Shown in pieces: positions 8,228 through 15,225 of a stretch of 17,132 nt of DNA. Made by a program: the position numbers and the translations under genes. Source of the DNA: JAHFUS01 sp035689115. GTDB taxonomy: Bacteria; Actinomycetota; Acidimicrobiia; Acidimicrobiales; GCA-2861595. Below the pieces are notes generated by a model, which saw nothing but the letters and a program-made list of their open reading frames with translations, made no database searches and had not been told where the DNA came from. Position 1 is the stretch's first letter, and every line of letters begins with the position of its first letter. The stretch is taken from NCBI GenBank assembly GCA_035689115.1, contig DASSMA010000048.1, forward strand, positions 1 through 17,132, written 5' to 3'.

Positions 8228-9139
8228 TCAGGTCGTGAGGCGCGCCCTTCCCACCAGCTCGGGCCGATACACCGACTCCGGCTCGACCGGCTGGAAGCCG
8301 TGGGTGGAGGCCAGGAGGTCGAGCGTGACGGCCCAGCGGTCCTCCTCCATCGAGAGCGGCTCGACGCCCGTGAAGATGTTGGGCTCCACGAGGGACCAGC
8401 CCTCGACGGCCTCGTAGGGGTCGGCCTCCGGGTAGCGGCGGCCCAGCTCCGCCAGGCCCGACCGCGGGTCGGCACGCTGGGCCTCGAGCGCCGCCCGCAG
8501 GGCGCGCACGACCTGCTCCACCAGGTCCGAGGGCAGGTCGTCGTTCGCCACCAGGCCGCTCGAGTACACGTCGGTCCCGAGCGGTACAGCGCGGACGGGG
8601 ATGCCCGACTGGCGCCGGACGCGGGGAACGAGATCGGCGTAGTCGGGAACCACCTCGATCTCCCCGCGGCCGAGGGCGGCCGACGACTGCTCGTAAGGAG
8701 TCGGGACCAGCAGCCCGGGGGCCAGCCCGAGGTGGTGCAGCTCGGCCTGGTACTCCTGGAGCAGCTGGCTCTCGGCCGGGCCGCCGATCAGCCGGCCGGC
8801 GAGGTGGGCGGGCTCGGTGATGTCGGAGTCGTCGGCCACGATGCCGGCCATGGGGCTTCGCTGCACCACCACGCCCACGAAGCGGGCGGCGAGGGGACCC
8901 GACTGGTGCCGGGCGGTGAGGTAGTGCAGCACGCTGGTGAGGCAGAACTCGGAGCCGCCGGCTGCCACCCGGCGCACGTTCGCCGGCCCGGGGGCGGGCT
9001 CCATGATCTCCACCTCGAGTCCGTGTTCGGCGAACAGACCGCTCGCCGCCGCCGCGAGGAACGGCAGGTGGTAGCCGGGCAGTCAGCCGGGGCAGTAGAG
9101 GCTGAGCCGGACGCGCTGCCGTGCTTGTGTGCCCGTCAT
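8228..9139 (-). pseudogene. NMT1/ThiY-like substrate-binding protein, interrupted by in-frame TGA
   Basis: From ATG 9137-9139, preceded by AAAGGGG, the frame reads 18 codons to YCPG, meets TGA at 9083-9085, and continues without another stop to 8228. The sequence after the stop (LPGYHLPFLAAAASGLFAEH, then EPAPGPANVRRVAAGG and FCLTSVLHYL) is the normal N-terminal lobe of NMT1/ThiY-type binding proteins. The stop is thus inside the conserved domain and not a mis-chosen start. A single change, such as TGG to TGA, would explain it. Complete length would be about 303 residues. No signal peptide is visible, so export is unclear. A shorter 261-residue product from GTG 9013 would lack the first strand and helix of the fold. 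Alternatives are a sequencing error or an 18-codon leader with reinitiation. Confidence 0.75.
9083..9085 (-). other. In-frame TGA at codon 19 of the binding-protein gene
   Basis: On the minus strand the codons run CCC GGC TGA CTG CCC. Coding similarity to the NMT1/ThiY family runs straight through the stop in the same frame, which identifies a nonsense change and not a frameshift. Confidence 0.85.
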
Positions 9140-9166
9140 ATTCCCCTTTCGAAGTAGTGCTGCGCG

Positions 9167-9195
9167 TTCCTACAGGATTTGCACCTTTTGCGCAA
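9167..9195 (-). promoter_or_regulatory. Possible sigma-70-like promoter for the interrupted binding-protein gene
   Basis: On the minus strand, TTGCGC (9190-9195) and TAGGAA (9167-9172) are separated by exactly 17 bases. The -10 box ends 27 bases before the ATG at 9139. The 75-bp gap is AT-richer than its surroundings. Both boxes are imperfect, so this is only a candidate. Confidence 0.35.
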
Positions 9196-9214
9196 GGGAT
9201 ACCAGCAAGCTCGG

Positions 9215-12200
9215 CTACGGGACGGTGCCGTCCTGGATGTCGCCCTGGGCGGCGTCGAAGTCGGTGGCCACGTCGGTGCCGGGGCCGCCGCTGAAGAAGT
9301 CGGCGCCGGCGCCGCCGGTGAGGCGGTCCTCGCCGAGGCCCCCGAGCAGGATGTCCCGCCCGTCGCCCCCGAGCAGGACGTCGTTGCCCGAGCCGCCGTC
9401 GAGCGTGTCGTCGCCCGCCCCGCCGCGCATCGTGCCGTTGCCGTTGCCACTGCAGGCCAGGTCGTTCCCGGCCCCGGCGTCGATCGTGTCGTCGCCGTTC
9501 AGCCCGAGGATCAGGTCGGCGCCGGCTGTCCCGGTCAGCGTCTCGGACTTGTTGGTGCCGACGATCACCGTGATGGCCACCGACGACGAGGTCGTGCCGT
9601 CGCTGGCCGTGACGGTGACGGTCGACCGGGCGCCGGTCGCCGACCCCCGGTTGAGGGTCACCGTGCGCGCCGTCCCCGAGCCGCCGAAGGAGATGCCCGA
9701 CAGGGGGACGACCGCGGTGTTCGAGGAGGCGGCCGACAGGGTGACCGGATCGCCGTCGGCGTCGGCGACCGCCAGTTTCATGACGCCTCCGCCGGCCGTG
9801 CACGCCCCACCCCCCACGACGGCGACGGTCGGCGCCACGTTGAACTGGAACGTCACCGTACCGTTGCCGGTGGACGCGGCGTTGCCGTTGCCGGCCGCGT
9901 CGGCGGCGGCGCCGGCCGGGACGCCCGCCGTCACCGTGCCGTCGGCCGTCATGCCGCTCACGGCCACCGAATACGTGGTGGGGCCGTCGACGACGACGGC
10001 GGTGGTGGCGCCGGCCGTCCCCGACAGTGACACGTCGGCGCCAGTGAAGCCGGTGACCGGCTCGCTGAACACGACGGAGAACATGATGGGGCTGGCGCCC
10101 GTGGGGTCGGCCTGGCCGGCGGCGCGCTCGATGGTGACCGTCGGCGCGGTGGTGTCGACCGTCCACGTGGCAGACGCCGGTGACGGGTCGGGGTTGCCGG
10201 CGCCGTCGACGGCCCGGACCGAGAAGCCGTGCGACCCCTCCGAGAGCCCCATGTACGTCGTGGGGCTTGTGCACGGGGCGAAGGGTGAGCCGTCCACCGA
10301 GCACTCGAAGCCGGCCACGCCGGTACCCGAGTCCGTGCCGCTGAAGGCGAAGGTGGCCGACGCGCTGGCCACCGGACCGGAGGGGCCGGTGTCGATGGTC
10401 GTGTCGGGTGCGACGTCGTCGAAGACCACCGTCGTGCCGCTCGCGGCCGCACTCGGGTTGCCGGCCGCGTCGGCGGCGGCTCCGGCCGGCAGGGCGGCGA
10501 CCACGGTGCCGGGACCGGTCATGCCGGTGACCGACACGGTGTAGACGGACGGGCCGCCCGTGACCGTCGCCGTGGTGGCACCGGCCGTGCCCGACAGGGC
10601 CACGTCGTCACCCGTGAGGCCGCTGACCGGCTCGCTGAAGGTGACGGTGAACTCGATCGGCCCGGCCGCCGTGGGATCGGCCTGGCCCGCCGCCTTCTCG
10701 ATCGTGACCGTGGGCGCCATGGTGTCGATCGTCCAGGTGAAGGACGACGGCGTCTGGTCCCTGTTGCCGGCGGCGTCGACCGCCCGGACGTCGAAGGTGT
10801 GCGACCCGTCGGCCAGGCCGCTGTAGGACGTGGGGCTGGTGCACCCGGCGAACCCGCCGCCGTCGAGCTGGCACTCGAAGCCGGCCACGCCGCTGTCGTC
10901 GTCGGTGCCGCTGAAGCTGAACGACGCCGACGCGCTGGCGCTCGGGTCGGGCGGGGTGCTGTCGAGCGTCGTGTCGGGTGCCACCGCGTCGAGCACCAGC
11001 GTTACCGTGCCGTCCGTGCTGCTCGACGCCCCGCTCGGATTGCCGGCCGCGTCGGTCGCCGCGCCGGCCGCGATCGACGCCGTCACCGTGCCCGAGACGG
11101 TCATGCCGCTCACGGACACGGTGTAGGAGGTGGGACCGCCGCTGACCTGGGCGGTGGTGGCGCCGGCCGTTCCCGACAGCGTGACGTCGGTGCCGTCGAA
11201 GCCGGTGACCGGCTCGCTGAACACGGCGGTGAAGGTGATCGGGGCGCTGGTCGTGGGATCGGCCTGGCCCGCCGCCTGGTCGATCGCGACCGTGGGCGCG
11301 ACGGTGTCGACCGTCCAGGTGTAGGCGGCCGGCGTGGGGTCGACGTTCTGGTTGCCGTCGATCGCCCGGACCGAGAAGGTGTGCGACCCCTGGCCCAGCC
11401 CGCTGTAGGACTTCGGGCTGGTGCACCCTCCGAAGGCCCCGGCGTCCAGCTTGCACTCGAACCCGGTCACGCCGGTCCCGCCGGTGGGGTCGCTGCCCGT
11501 GAAGCCGAACGAGGCGGAGGGGCTGTTGCTGGGGTTGGAGGGGAAGGCGGTGATGTCGGTGTTCGGGGGCGTGAGGTCGCCGCCCAGCGTGATGCACCAT
11601 CCGCCGTCGATCGAGCCGGAGTCGGGGGCGCCGTCGTCGACCACGTAGAGGCTCCAGGTGCCGTCGGGGCTCGAGGAGTCGAAGTTGGAGAGGGTGAGGG
11701 CGTTCGACGGCGCCGGCGCCGACGGGAAGCTGTCGGGGCTCAGCTCGGTGTAGTTCGTGGGCTTGGCGAGGATCGAGGTGTTGGCCGCCGCCCAGCTCCC
11801 GGTCTGGGGCAGCAGCGACCCCGCCGAGTCGGCGAAGTTCACGGTGACGTTCGAAACGGCGGCATTGCCGGCGTCGGACAGCAGGACCAGGTTCTGGCCG
11901 CCGGGGCCCACGAGGAGGGCGTCGATGTCGCCGTCGAAGGTGTGCGACACGTTCTTCAGCGTCACCGTCACCACGTCGGCGTTGCTCGGGGCGCCGGCGA
12001 CGAAGATGTTCGAGGGGTAGGGCGTGGCCGGGGCGCTGTCGTTGATCGTCACCGCACCCGTGTTGCAGTAGGTGTAGCCGGTCACGGTCGTGTTGTTGTC
12101 GACCCGCTGGTTCACCGAGCTGCTGCTGGTGGCGAACGATGCCGACCCGCTGTACGTGGCGACCACCACGTGGTTGCCCTCGGCGAGGGACGAGGTCGAG

Positions 12201-13075
12201 AACGTCGCCTGGCCCAGCCCGTTCAGGGCCACGCCCGAGGCGAGGGTGGTGGTGCCGTCGGTGAAGGCGACCGTTCCCGCCGTCACCGGGGAGCCGGACG
12301 ACGTGACGGTGGCGGTGAAGGTGACGGTCTGCCCGGAGCGGGACGGGTTGAGCGAGGAGACGACGGCCGTGGACGAGGCGGCGGCGTCGGTGGTGGTGAG
12401 GGACAGTGACCAGCCGCCGCCGATCGAGCCGCCGTCGGGGCAGGCGTCGTCGAGGGCGTAGAGGCTCCACGTGCCGTTGGGGGTGATCCCGCCGAACGCC
12501 CCGTTCAAGGTCGTGGCCGAGGACGGCGCAGGTGCCGGCGCCGGGTACACGTCGGGGAAGGAAGGAGCGATCTCGCTGTAGTTGACCGGCTTCCAGGTGC
12601 CGGCGCCCCAGCCGGTGTTCTGGGGCGGCGCGGCGGCCGCGGAGTCGTCGAAGGTGACGGTGGCGCTGTTGAGCGGCCCGGTGCCGGCGTCGGACAGCAG
12701 CACCAGGTTCTGGCTTCCCCCGGCCGGTCCGACCAGCAGGAGTTCGAGGTCGCCCTCGAACGGGTGGGTGACGCCGGTGAGGGTCACGTTCACGTCCGAC
12801 ACGGTGCCCGAGAGGCCGCCCACCGCGATGCTGGACGGGTAGGGCGTCGCCACGCCCGGGGCGCCGGCGCAGTCGGCGTTGGGGATGGTGATCGTGGTGG
12901 TGTTGGAGAAGGCCGTCGTGGCCGCCCGTGCGCCGGGCGCCAGCCCCACGAAGGCTCCGATCGTCAGCATGGCCACCAGCAGTGCGACGCGGCGGGTTCC
13001 GACCCCTTCGCTTCTCAGGGGGGCCGGAAGATGGGGCGCGCACCGCCGCCCCCTCCGTGTGCCGCCGATCGGCAC
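9215..13075 (-). CDS. Large secreted multidomain protein: P-domain-like, Ig-like and RTX repeats
   Basis: The 1286-residue protein has a long basic N-region (to about residue 30), a hydrophobic core and an ARA cleavage site near residue 51, indicating Sec export. In order, it holds a P/Homo B-like domain (about 52-235, ending GTWSLYALDDACPDGG), an Ig-like Big_3-type module (about 236-325), and a second P-domain-like module (about 328-500, GTWSLYVVDDGAPDSG). Next come three tandem units (502-697, 698-887, 888-1079), each pairing an FEC...C disulfide-type Ig fold with an APTVTI...FSEPV Ig fold. A cadherin-like linker follows, then ten contiguous RTX nonapeptides (1182-1271) that should bind calcium. 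No protease or other enzyme domain is seen, so an adhesive, surface or matrix role is likely. GTG 13075 has GGGGAG upstream. No type I secretion genes are nearby. Confidence 0.92.
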   Translation of the reverse strand: MPIGGTRRGRRCAPHLPAPLRSEGVGTRRVALLVAMLTIGAFVGLAPGARAATTAFSNTTTITIPNADCAGAPGVATPYPSSIAVGGLSGTVSDVNVTLTGVTHPFEGDLELLLVGPAGGSQNLVLLSDAGTGPLNSATVTFDDSAAAAPPQNTGWGAGTWKPVNYSEIAPSFPDVYPAPAPAPSSATTLNGAFGGITPNGTWSLYALDDACPDGGSIGGGWSLSLTTTDAAASSTAVVSSLNPSRSGQTVTFTATVTSSGSPVTAGTVAFTDGTTTLASGVALNGLGQATFSTSSLAEGNHVVVATYSGSASFATSSSSVNQRVDNNTTVTGYTYCNTGAVTINDSAPATPYPSNIFVAGAPSNADVVTVTLKNVSHTFDGDIDALLVGPGGQNLVLLSDAGNAAVSNVTVNFADSAGSLLPQTGSWAAANTSILAKPTNYTELSPDSFPSAPAPSNALTLSNFDSSSPDGTWSLYVVDDGAPDSGSIDGGWCITLGGDLTPPNTDITAFPSNPSNSPSASFGFTGSDPTGGTGVTGFECKLDAGAFGGCTSPKSYSGLGQGSHTFSVRAIDGNQNVDPTPAAYTWTVDTVAPTVAIDQAAGQADPTTSAPITFTAVFSEPVTGFDGTDVTLSGTAGATTAQVSGGPTSYTVSVSGMTVSGTVTASIAAGAATDAAGNPSGASSSTDGTVTLVLDAVAPDTTLDSTPPDPSASASASFSFSGTDDDSGVAGFECQLDGGGFAGCTSPTSYSGLADGSHTFDVRAVDAAGNRDQTPSSFTWTIDTMAPTVTIEKAAGQADPTAAGPIEFTVTFSEPVSGLTGDDVALSGTAGATTATVTGGPSVYTVSVTGMTGPGTVVAALPAGAAADAAGNPSAAASGTTVVFDDVAPDTTIDTGPSGPVASASATFAFSGTDSGTGVAGFECSVDGSPFAPCTSPTTYMGLSEGSHGFSVRAVDGAGNPDPSPASATWTVDTTAPTVTIERAAGQADPTGASPIMFSVVFSEPVTGFTGADVSLSGTAGATTAVVVDGPTTYSVAVSGMTADGTVTAGVPAGAAADAAGNGNAASTGNGTVTFQFNVAPTVAVVGGGACTAGGGVMKLAVADADGDPVTLSAASSNTAVVPLSGISFGGSGTARTVTLNRGSATGARSTVTVTASDGTTSSSVAITVIVGTNKSETLTGTAGADLILGLNGDDTIDAGAGNDLACSGNGNGTMRGGAGDDTLDGGSGNDVLLGGDGRDILLGGLGEDRLTGGAGADFFSGGPGTDVATDFDAAQGDIQDGTVP
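9263..9532 (-). repeat. Ten contiguous RTX calcium-binding nonapeptides
   Basis: The encoded 90 residues divide exactly into ten 9-residue units of the GGxGxDxLx type, such as GGAGDDTLD, GGSGNDVLL and GGDGRDILL. The fourth unit (SGNGNGTMR) lacks the aspartate and is degenerate. Such units form a calcium-loaded parallel beta-roll. Confidence 0.9.
9839..11572 (-). repeat. Three tandem units of about 190 codons in the secreted protein
   Basis: The units are 10985-11572 (196 codons), 10415-10984 (190) and 9839-10414 (192). Each begins APDT-like, contains FEC and GCTSP/PCTSP cysteines and GSHxFxVRAxDxxGN, and continues with AAGQADPT, FSEPV and LSGTAGATTA through to DAAGN. Similarity is also visible at DNA level, which points to duplication of a two-domain block. 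Confidence 0.9.
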
Positions 13076-13172
13076 GAAGCTCCCCGGGAATCGAGACGCG
13101 CTCTTGCGCCTACAACCGAACTGTGCCAGCCGCGTTCAGATGTTTCAAGGCCATCAAGGGATTTGAACTATT
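13076..13172 (-). promoter_or_regulatory. Upstream region of the secreted-protein gene
   Basis: This 97-bp gap is markedly more AT-rich on its GNAT side than the coding DNA around it. It contains two TCAAGG copies nine bases apart (13145-13150, 13154-13159) and an inverted TTCAA/TTGAA pair (13144-13148, 13163-13167). These could be operator half-sites. A minus-strand TTGAAA at 13143-13148 could be a -35 box, but no good -10 lies at the right distance. GGGGAG next to GTG 13075 is the ribosome site. Confidence 0.35.
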
Positions 13173-14009
13173 TCATTCGGGCGTGAACTCGTACCGGAGG
13201 ACCTCGGCGACGGCCCGGTAGCCGATCGCCCGGTAGATGCCGTTCGACACGGGGTTGGCCAGGTCGGTGTAGAGGACGCAGCGGCCGGGGCGGTCGAGGG
13301 CGCCCTGCGAGAGCCCGGCCACGAGCGCCGAGGCGTACCCGCGGCTGCGCCGCTCCGGCGGGGTGTACACCGGTCCGACGCAGGCCACGCCGGCGTGGGT
13401 GTCCGACAACCCGGCCATCGAGACCGGCCCGTCGTCGTCCCAGACCCAGAGCGCACCGGACTCCACCCGGCGCCGGACCGCTGCCGCCAGGTCGGGGTTG
13501 GCGCCGCCCTCCCCGGTCTCGCGCCCGAAGGCGGCGAACCACTGGAGGAGCAGCGGCTCGTCGCCGGCGCCGGCCAGACGGATGCGACCGGGAGCCGGGC
13601 GCGGCGGGACCACCCGCTCGACCTCGTAGAGACGCTGGCCGAGCCGGGGAGCGGCCGAGGCTCGGGTGGTCTCGGCCCAGTGCCCGGCGAACCGGGCCGC
13701 CGTGGCCGCGACCCCGGTGACCCCTGGCAGCCGCACGCCCTCGCCGGCGATCGCCTCGACCAGGGCGCACACGGCGTCGTCGTCCATCGGGGTGAGCGTG
13801 GCCACGAAGTGCAGCGGCGACTGGAACACCACGCCGGCGCACCTGCCTCTGCCCTCGGCCACCCAGTACCGTCCCGGCGCCGGGTAGCGGACCCGGCCGT
13901 GGAGCAGTCGCAGGATCAGGTGGTTCCGGATCGGGTCGGCCGCCAGGAAGGAGCCCGCCCGGTCGAGCACGTCGGCCGGTGCGCCGCTGGCCCGCACGGT
14001 GATCACCAC
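13173..14009 (-). CDS. GNAT family N-acetyltransferase
   Basis: The predicted 278-residue protein carries an acetyl-CoA-dependent GNAT domain in its C-terminal half. The pyrophosphate-binding loop is in TPPERRSRGYASALVAGL near residue 220. It is followed by CVLYTDLANPVSNGIYRAIGYRAV, the FR47-like ending of this class. The N-terminal half (LILRLLHG, YWVAEGRGRCAGVVFQSP) looks like a degenerate second GNAT fold, so this is probably a two-domain acetyltransferase. The acceptor substrate is unknown. The start is uncertain: GTG 14009 or the adjacent GTG 14006 precede the conserved sequence, no clear ribosome site is seen, and leaderless translation is possible. It is transcribed divergently from the lipoprotein gene across an 84-bp gap, and toward the secreted-protein gene in the same direction. 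Confidence 0.85.
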   Translation of the reverse strand: MVITVRASGAPADVLDRAGSFLAADPIRNHLILRLLHGRVRYPAPGRYWVAEGRGRCAGVVFQSPLHFVATLTPMDDDAVCALVEAIAGEGVRLPGVTGVAATAARFAGHWAETTRASAAPRLGQRLYEVERVVPPRPAPGRIRLAGAGDEPLLLQWFAAFGRETGEGGANPDLAAAVRRRVESGALWVWDDDGPVSMAGLSDTHAGVACVGPVYTPPERRSRGYASALVAGLSQGALDRPGRCVLYTDLANPVSNGIYRAIGYRAVAEVLRYEFTPE

Positions 14010-14035
14010 CCATTGATGATCGCAGCGGCCGGCGA

Positions 14036-14060
14036 GAACCGCCGCCGAGTTTCCGGCGTA
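14036..14060 (+). promoter_or_regulatory. Candidate ECF-sigma promoter of the lipoprotein/sigma operon
   Basis: GAACC (14036-14040) and CGTA (14057-14060) are separated by exactly 16 bases. This matches the layout of many ECF promoters, which have an AAC-type -35 box, a 16-bp spacer and a CGT-type -10 box. It ends 33 bases before the lipoprotein ATG. Because the operon encodes an ECF sigma factor, autoregulation is a natural reading, but the boxes are short and could occur by chance. Confidence 0.4.
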
Positions 14061-14093
14061 GCGAAGGGTGGACGTTCCTACAGGGAGGAAGCC

Positions 14094-14603
14094 ATGACCA
14101 ACCACCCCTCGGCCCGCCGGGCCGCCGGCGCCGGCGCGCTGCTGGCCGCAGCTGCCCTGCTCCTCGCCGCCTGCGGCGGGGACAAGTACCACACGTCGTC
14201 GGGCGCCACGCCCACCACGGGCGCGGCCGCGAGCACGCTGGCCACCGGTACCACGTCGCGCGGCCCGGTCGTCGTCGACGCCGGCGGCCGCACCCTCTAC
14301 CGCTTCGACAAGGACACGGCCGGCTCCGGCACCAGCGCCTGCACCGGCGACTGCGCCACCGCCTGGCCGCCGGCGCTGGTGACCGGGACGCCGACGGCCA
14401 CGGGCGTGGCCGGCACCCTCGGCACCGTCACCCGGGCCGACGGGGCCACCCAGGTCACCCTCGACGGCCACCCGCTCTATCGCTTCGGCGGCGACCAGAA
14501 GCCGGGCGACACCGCCGGCGACGGCCTCGGCGGCGTCTGGCACGTGGTGGCGGCCGGGGCGGCGCCGGCGGCCACGTCGCAGCCGTCGGGCTCCCGCTAC
14601 TGA
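14094..14603 (+). CDS. Secreted-repeat lipoprotein (COG4315 / Lipoprotein_15 type)
   Basis: The 169-residue protein has a basic N-terminus, a hydrophobic run and the lipobox LAAC with the lipidated cysteine at residue 27, so it should sit on the outer face of the membrane. A Ser/Thr/Ala-rich linker leads into two related repeats typical of the COG4315 family. The first is GGRTLYRFDKDTAG with SACTGDCATAWPP (Cys83 and Cys87, a possible disulfide or ligand pair). The second is GHPLYRFGGDQKPGDTAGDG and ends GGVWHVV. The biochemical role of this family is not established. ATG 14094 is preceded by GGGAGGAA. It lies 4 bp before the ECF sigma gene and is probably co-transcribed with it, suggesting an envelope function regulated with, or monitored by, the sigma system. 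Confidence 0.92.
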   Translation: MTNHPSARRAAGAGALLAAAALLLAACGGDKYHTSSGATPTTGAAASTLATGTTSRGPVVVDAGGRTLYRFDKDTAGSGTSACTGDCATAWPPALVTGTPTATGVAGTLGTVTRADGATQVTLDGHPLYRFGGDQKPGDTAGDGLGGVWHVVAAGAAPAATSQPSGSRY

Positions 14604-14607
14604 CGCC

Positions 14608-15225
14608 ATGGCCCCGGCCCTCGTCCGCCAGGGGCCGGGCGGCCTAGCGTCGCCGCTGTTGGAGGACACGCCAGACGTCGCCCGCTTCCGTGCCGGGGAC
14701 CCCGACGCGGTGCGCGCCGTGTACCGGGCCTACGGCGGCCTGGTCTACGCCGTCGCCCACCGCGTGCTGGGCGACCGGTGGCTGGCCGAGGAGGCCACCC
14801 AGCAGGCGTTCGTGCAGGCGTGGCGGGCGGCGGCGACCTTCGACGAGGGCCGGGACCTCGGCCCGTGGCTCGCCACCATCGCCCGCCGGGTGGCCATCGA
14901 CGTGCACCGGCGGGAGGCCCGCCGGGCCCACGGCCGCCTCGACGACGTGCCCGGCTCCCACCCCGCGGTGGTCGCCGTCCCCCGCACCGCCGATTCGGCC
15001 TACGACGCCTGGGAGGTGCGGCGGGCGGTGGACGCCCTCCCGCCCGACGAGCGCGAGGTCGTCCGCCTCCAGCACGCCGGCGGGCTCACCCAGGCGGAGA
15101 CGGCGAGCAAGCTGGGCATCCCCCTCGGCACGGTGAAGTCGCGCTCGGCCCGGGCCTACCGCCGGCTGGCCGGGCGCCTCGGCCACCTCCGGGGCGAGGA
15201 AGGAGCTGGTCGCGATGACCACTGA
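14608..15225 (+). CDS. ECF (group 4) RNA polymerase sigma factor
   Basis: The 205-residue protein has the two-domain ECF layout. The sigma-2 region is at about 34-104, with LAEEATQQAFVQAWRAAATF and PWLATIARRVAIDVHRRE. The sigma-4 helix-turn-helix is at about 136-190, with LPPDEREVVRLQHAGGLTQA and GIPLGTVKSRSARAYRRL. There is no sigma-3 domain. It directs polymerase to a small set of promoters when released from its anti-sigma factor. ATG 14608 has no clear ribosome site. An in-frame TTG at 14659, just downstream of a TAGCGT -10-like hexamer (14645-14650), could be an alternative leaderless start that removes 17 non-conserved residues. The gene overlaps the next by 11 bp. Neighbouring genes suggest a SigK-like envelope-stress role, by inference. 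Confidence 0.93.
   Translation: MAPALVRQGPGGLASPLLEDTPDVARFRAGDPDAVRAVYRAYGGLVYAVAHRVLGDRWLAEEATQQAFVQAWRAAATFDEGRDLGPWLATIARRVAIDVHRREARRAHGRLDDVPGSHPAVVAVPRTADSAYDAWEVRRAVDALPPDEREVVRLQHAGGLTQAETASKLGIPLGTVKSRSARAYRRLAGRLGHLRGEEGAGRDDH

Noticed and set aside
9083..9085. TGA read as selenocysteine
   Set aside because: NMT1/ThiY-like proteins are not known selenoproteins, the position is not a redox motif, and I cannot identify a selenocysteine insertion element after it.
8214..10304. Long open frame on the minus strand across the secreted-protein end and the broken binding-protein gene
   Set aside because: Its translation is Arg/Gly/Pro/His-rich low-complexity sequence in a frame different from both recognisable genes. 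It is open only because stop codons are rare at this GC content.
9839..11572. Regular repeats considered as a CRISPR array or satellite
   Set aside because: The units are about 570-590 bp, fully coding and in frame, and correspond to protein domains.
10799..12409. Long plus-strand frame opposite the secreted-protein repeats
   Set aside because: It is the antisense of a repetitive Ala/Gly/Thr-rich coding region, with no domain, ribosome site or independent support.
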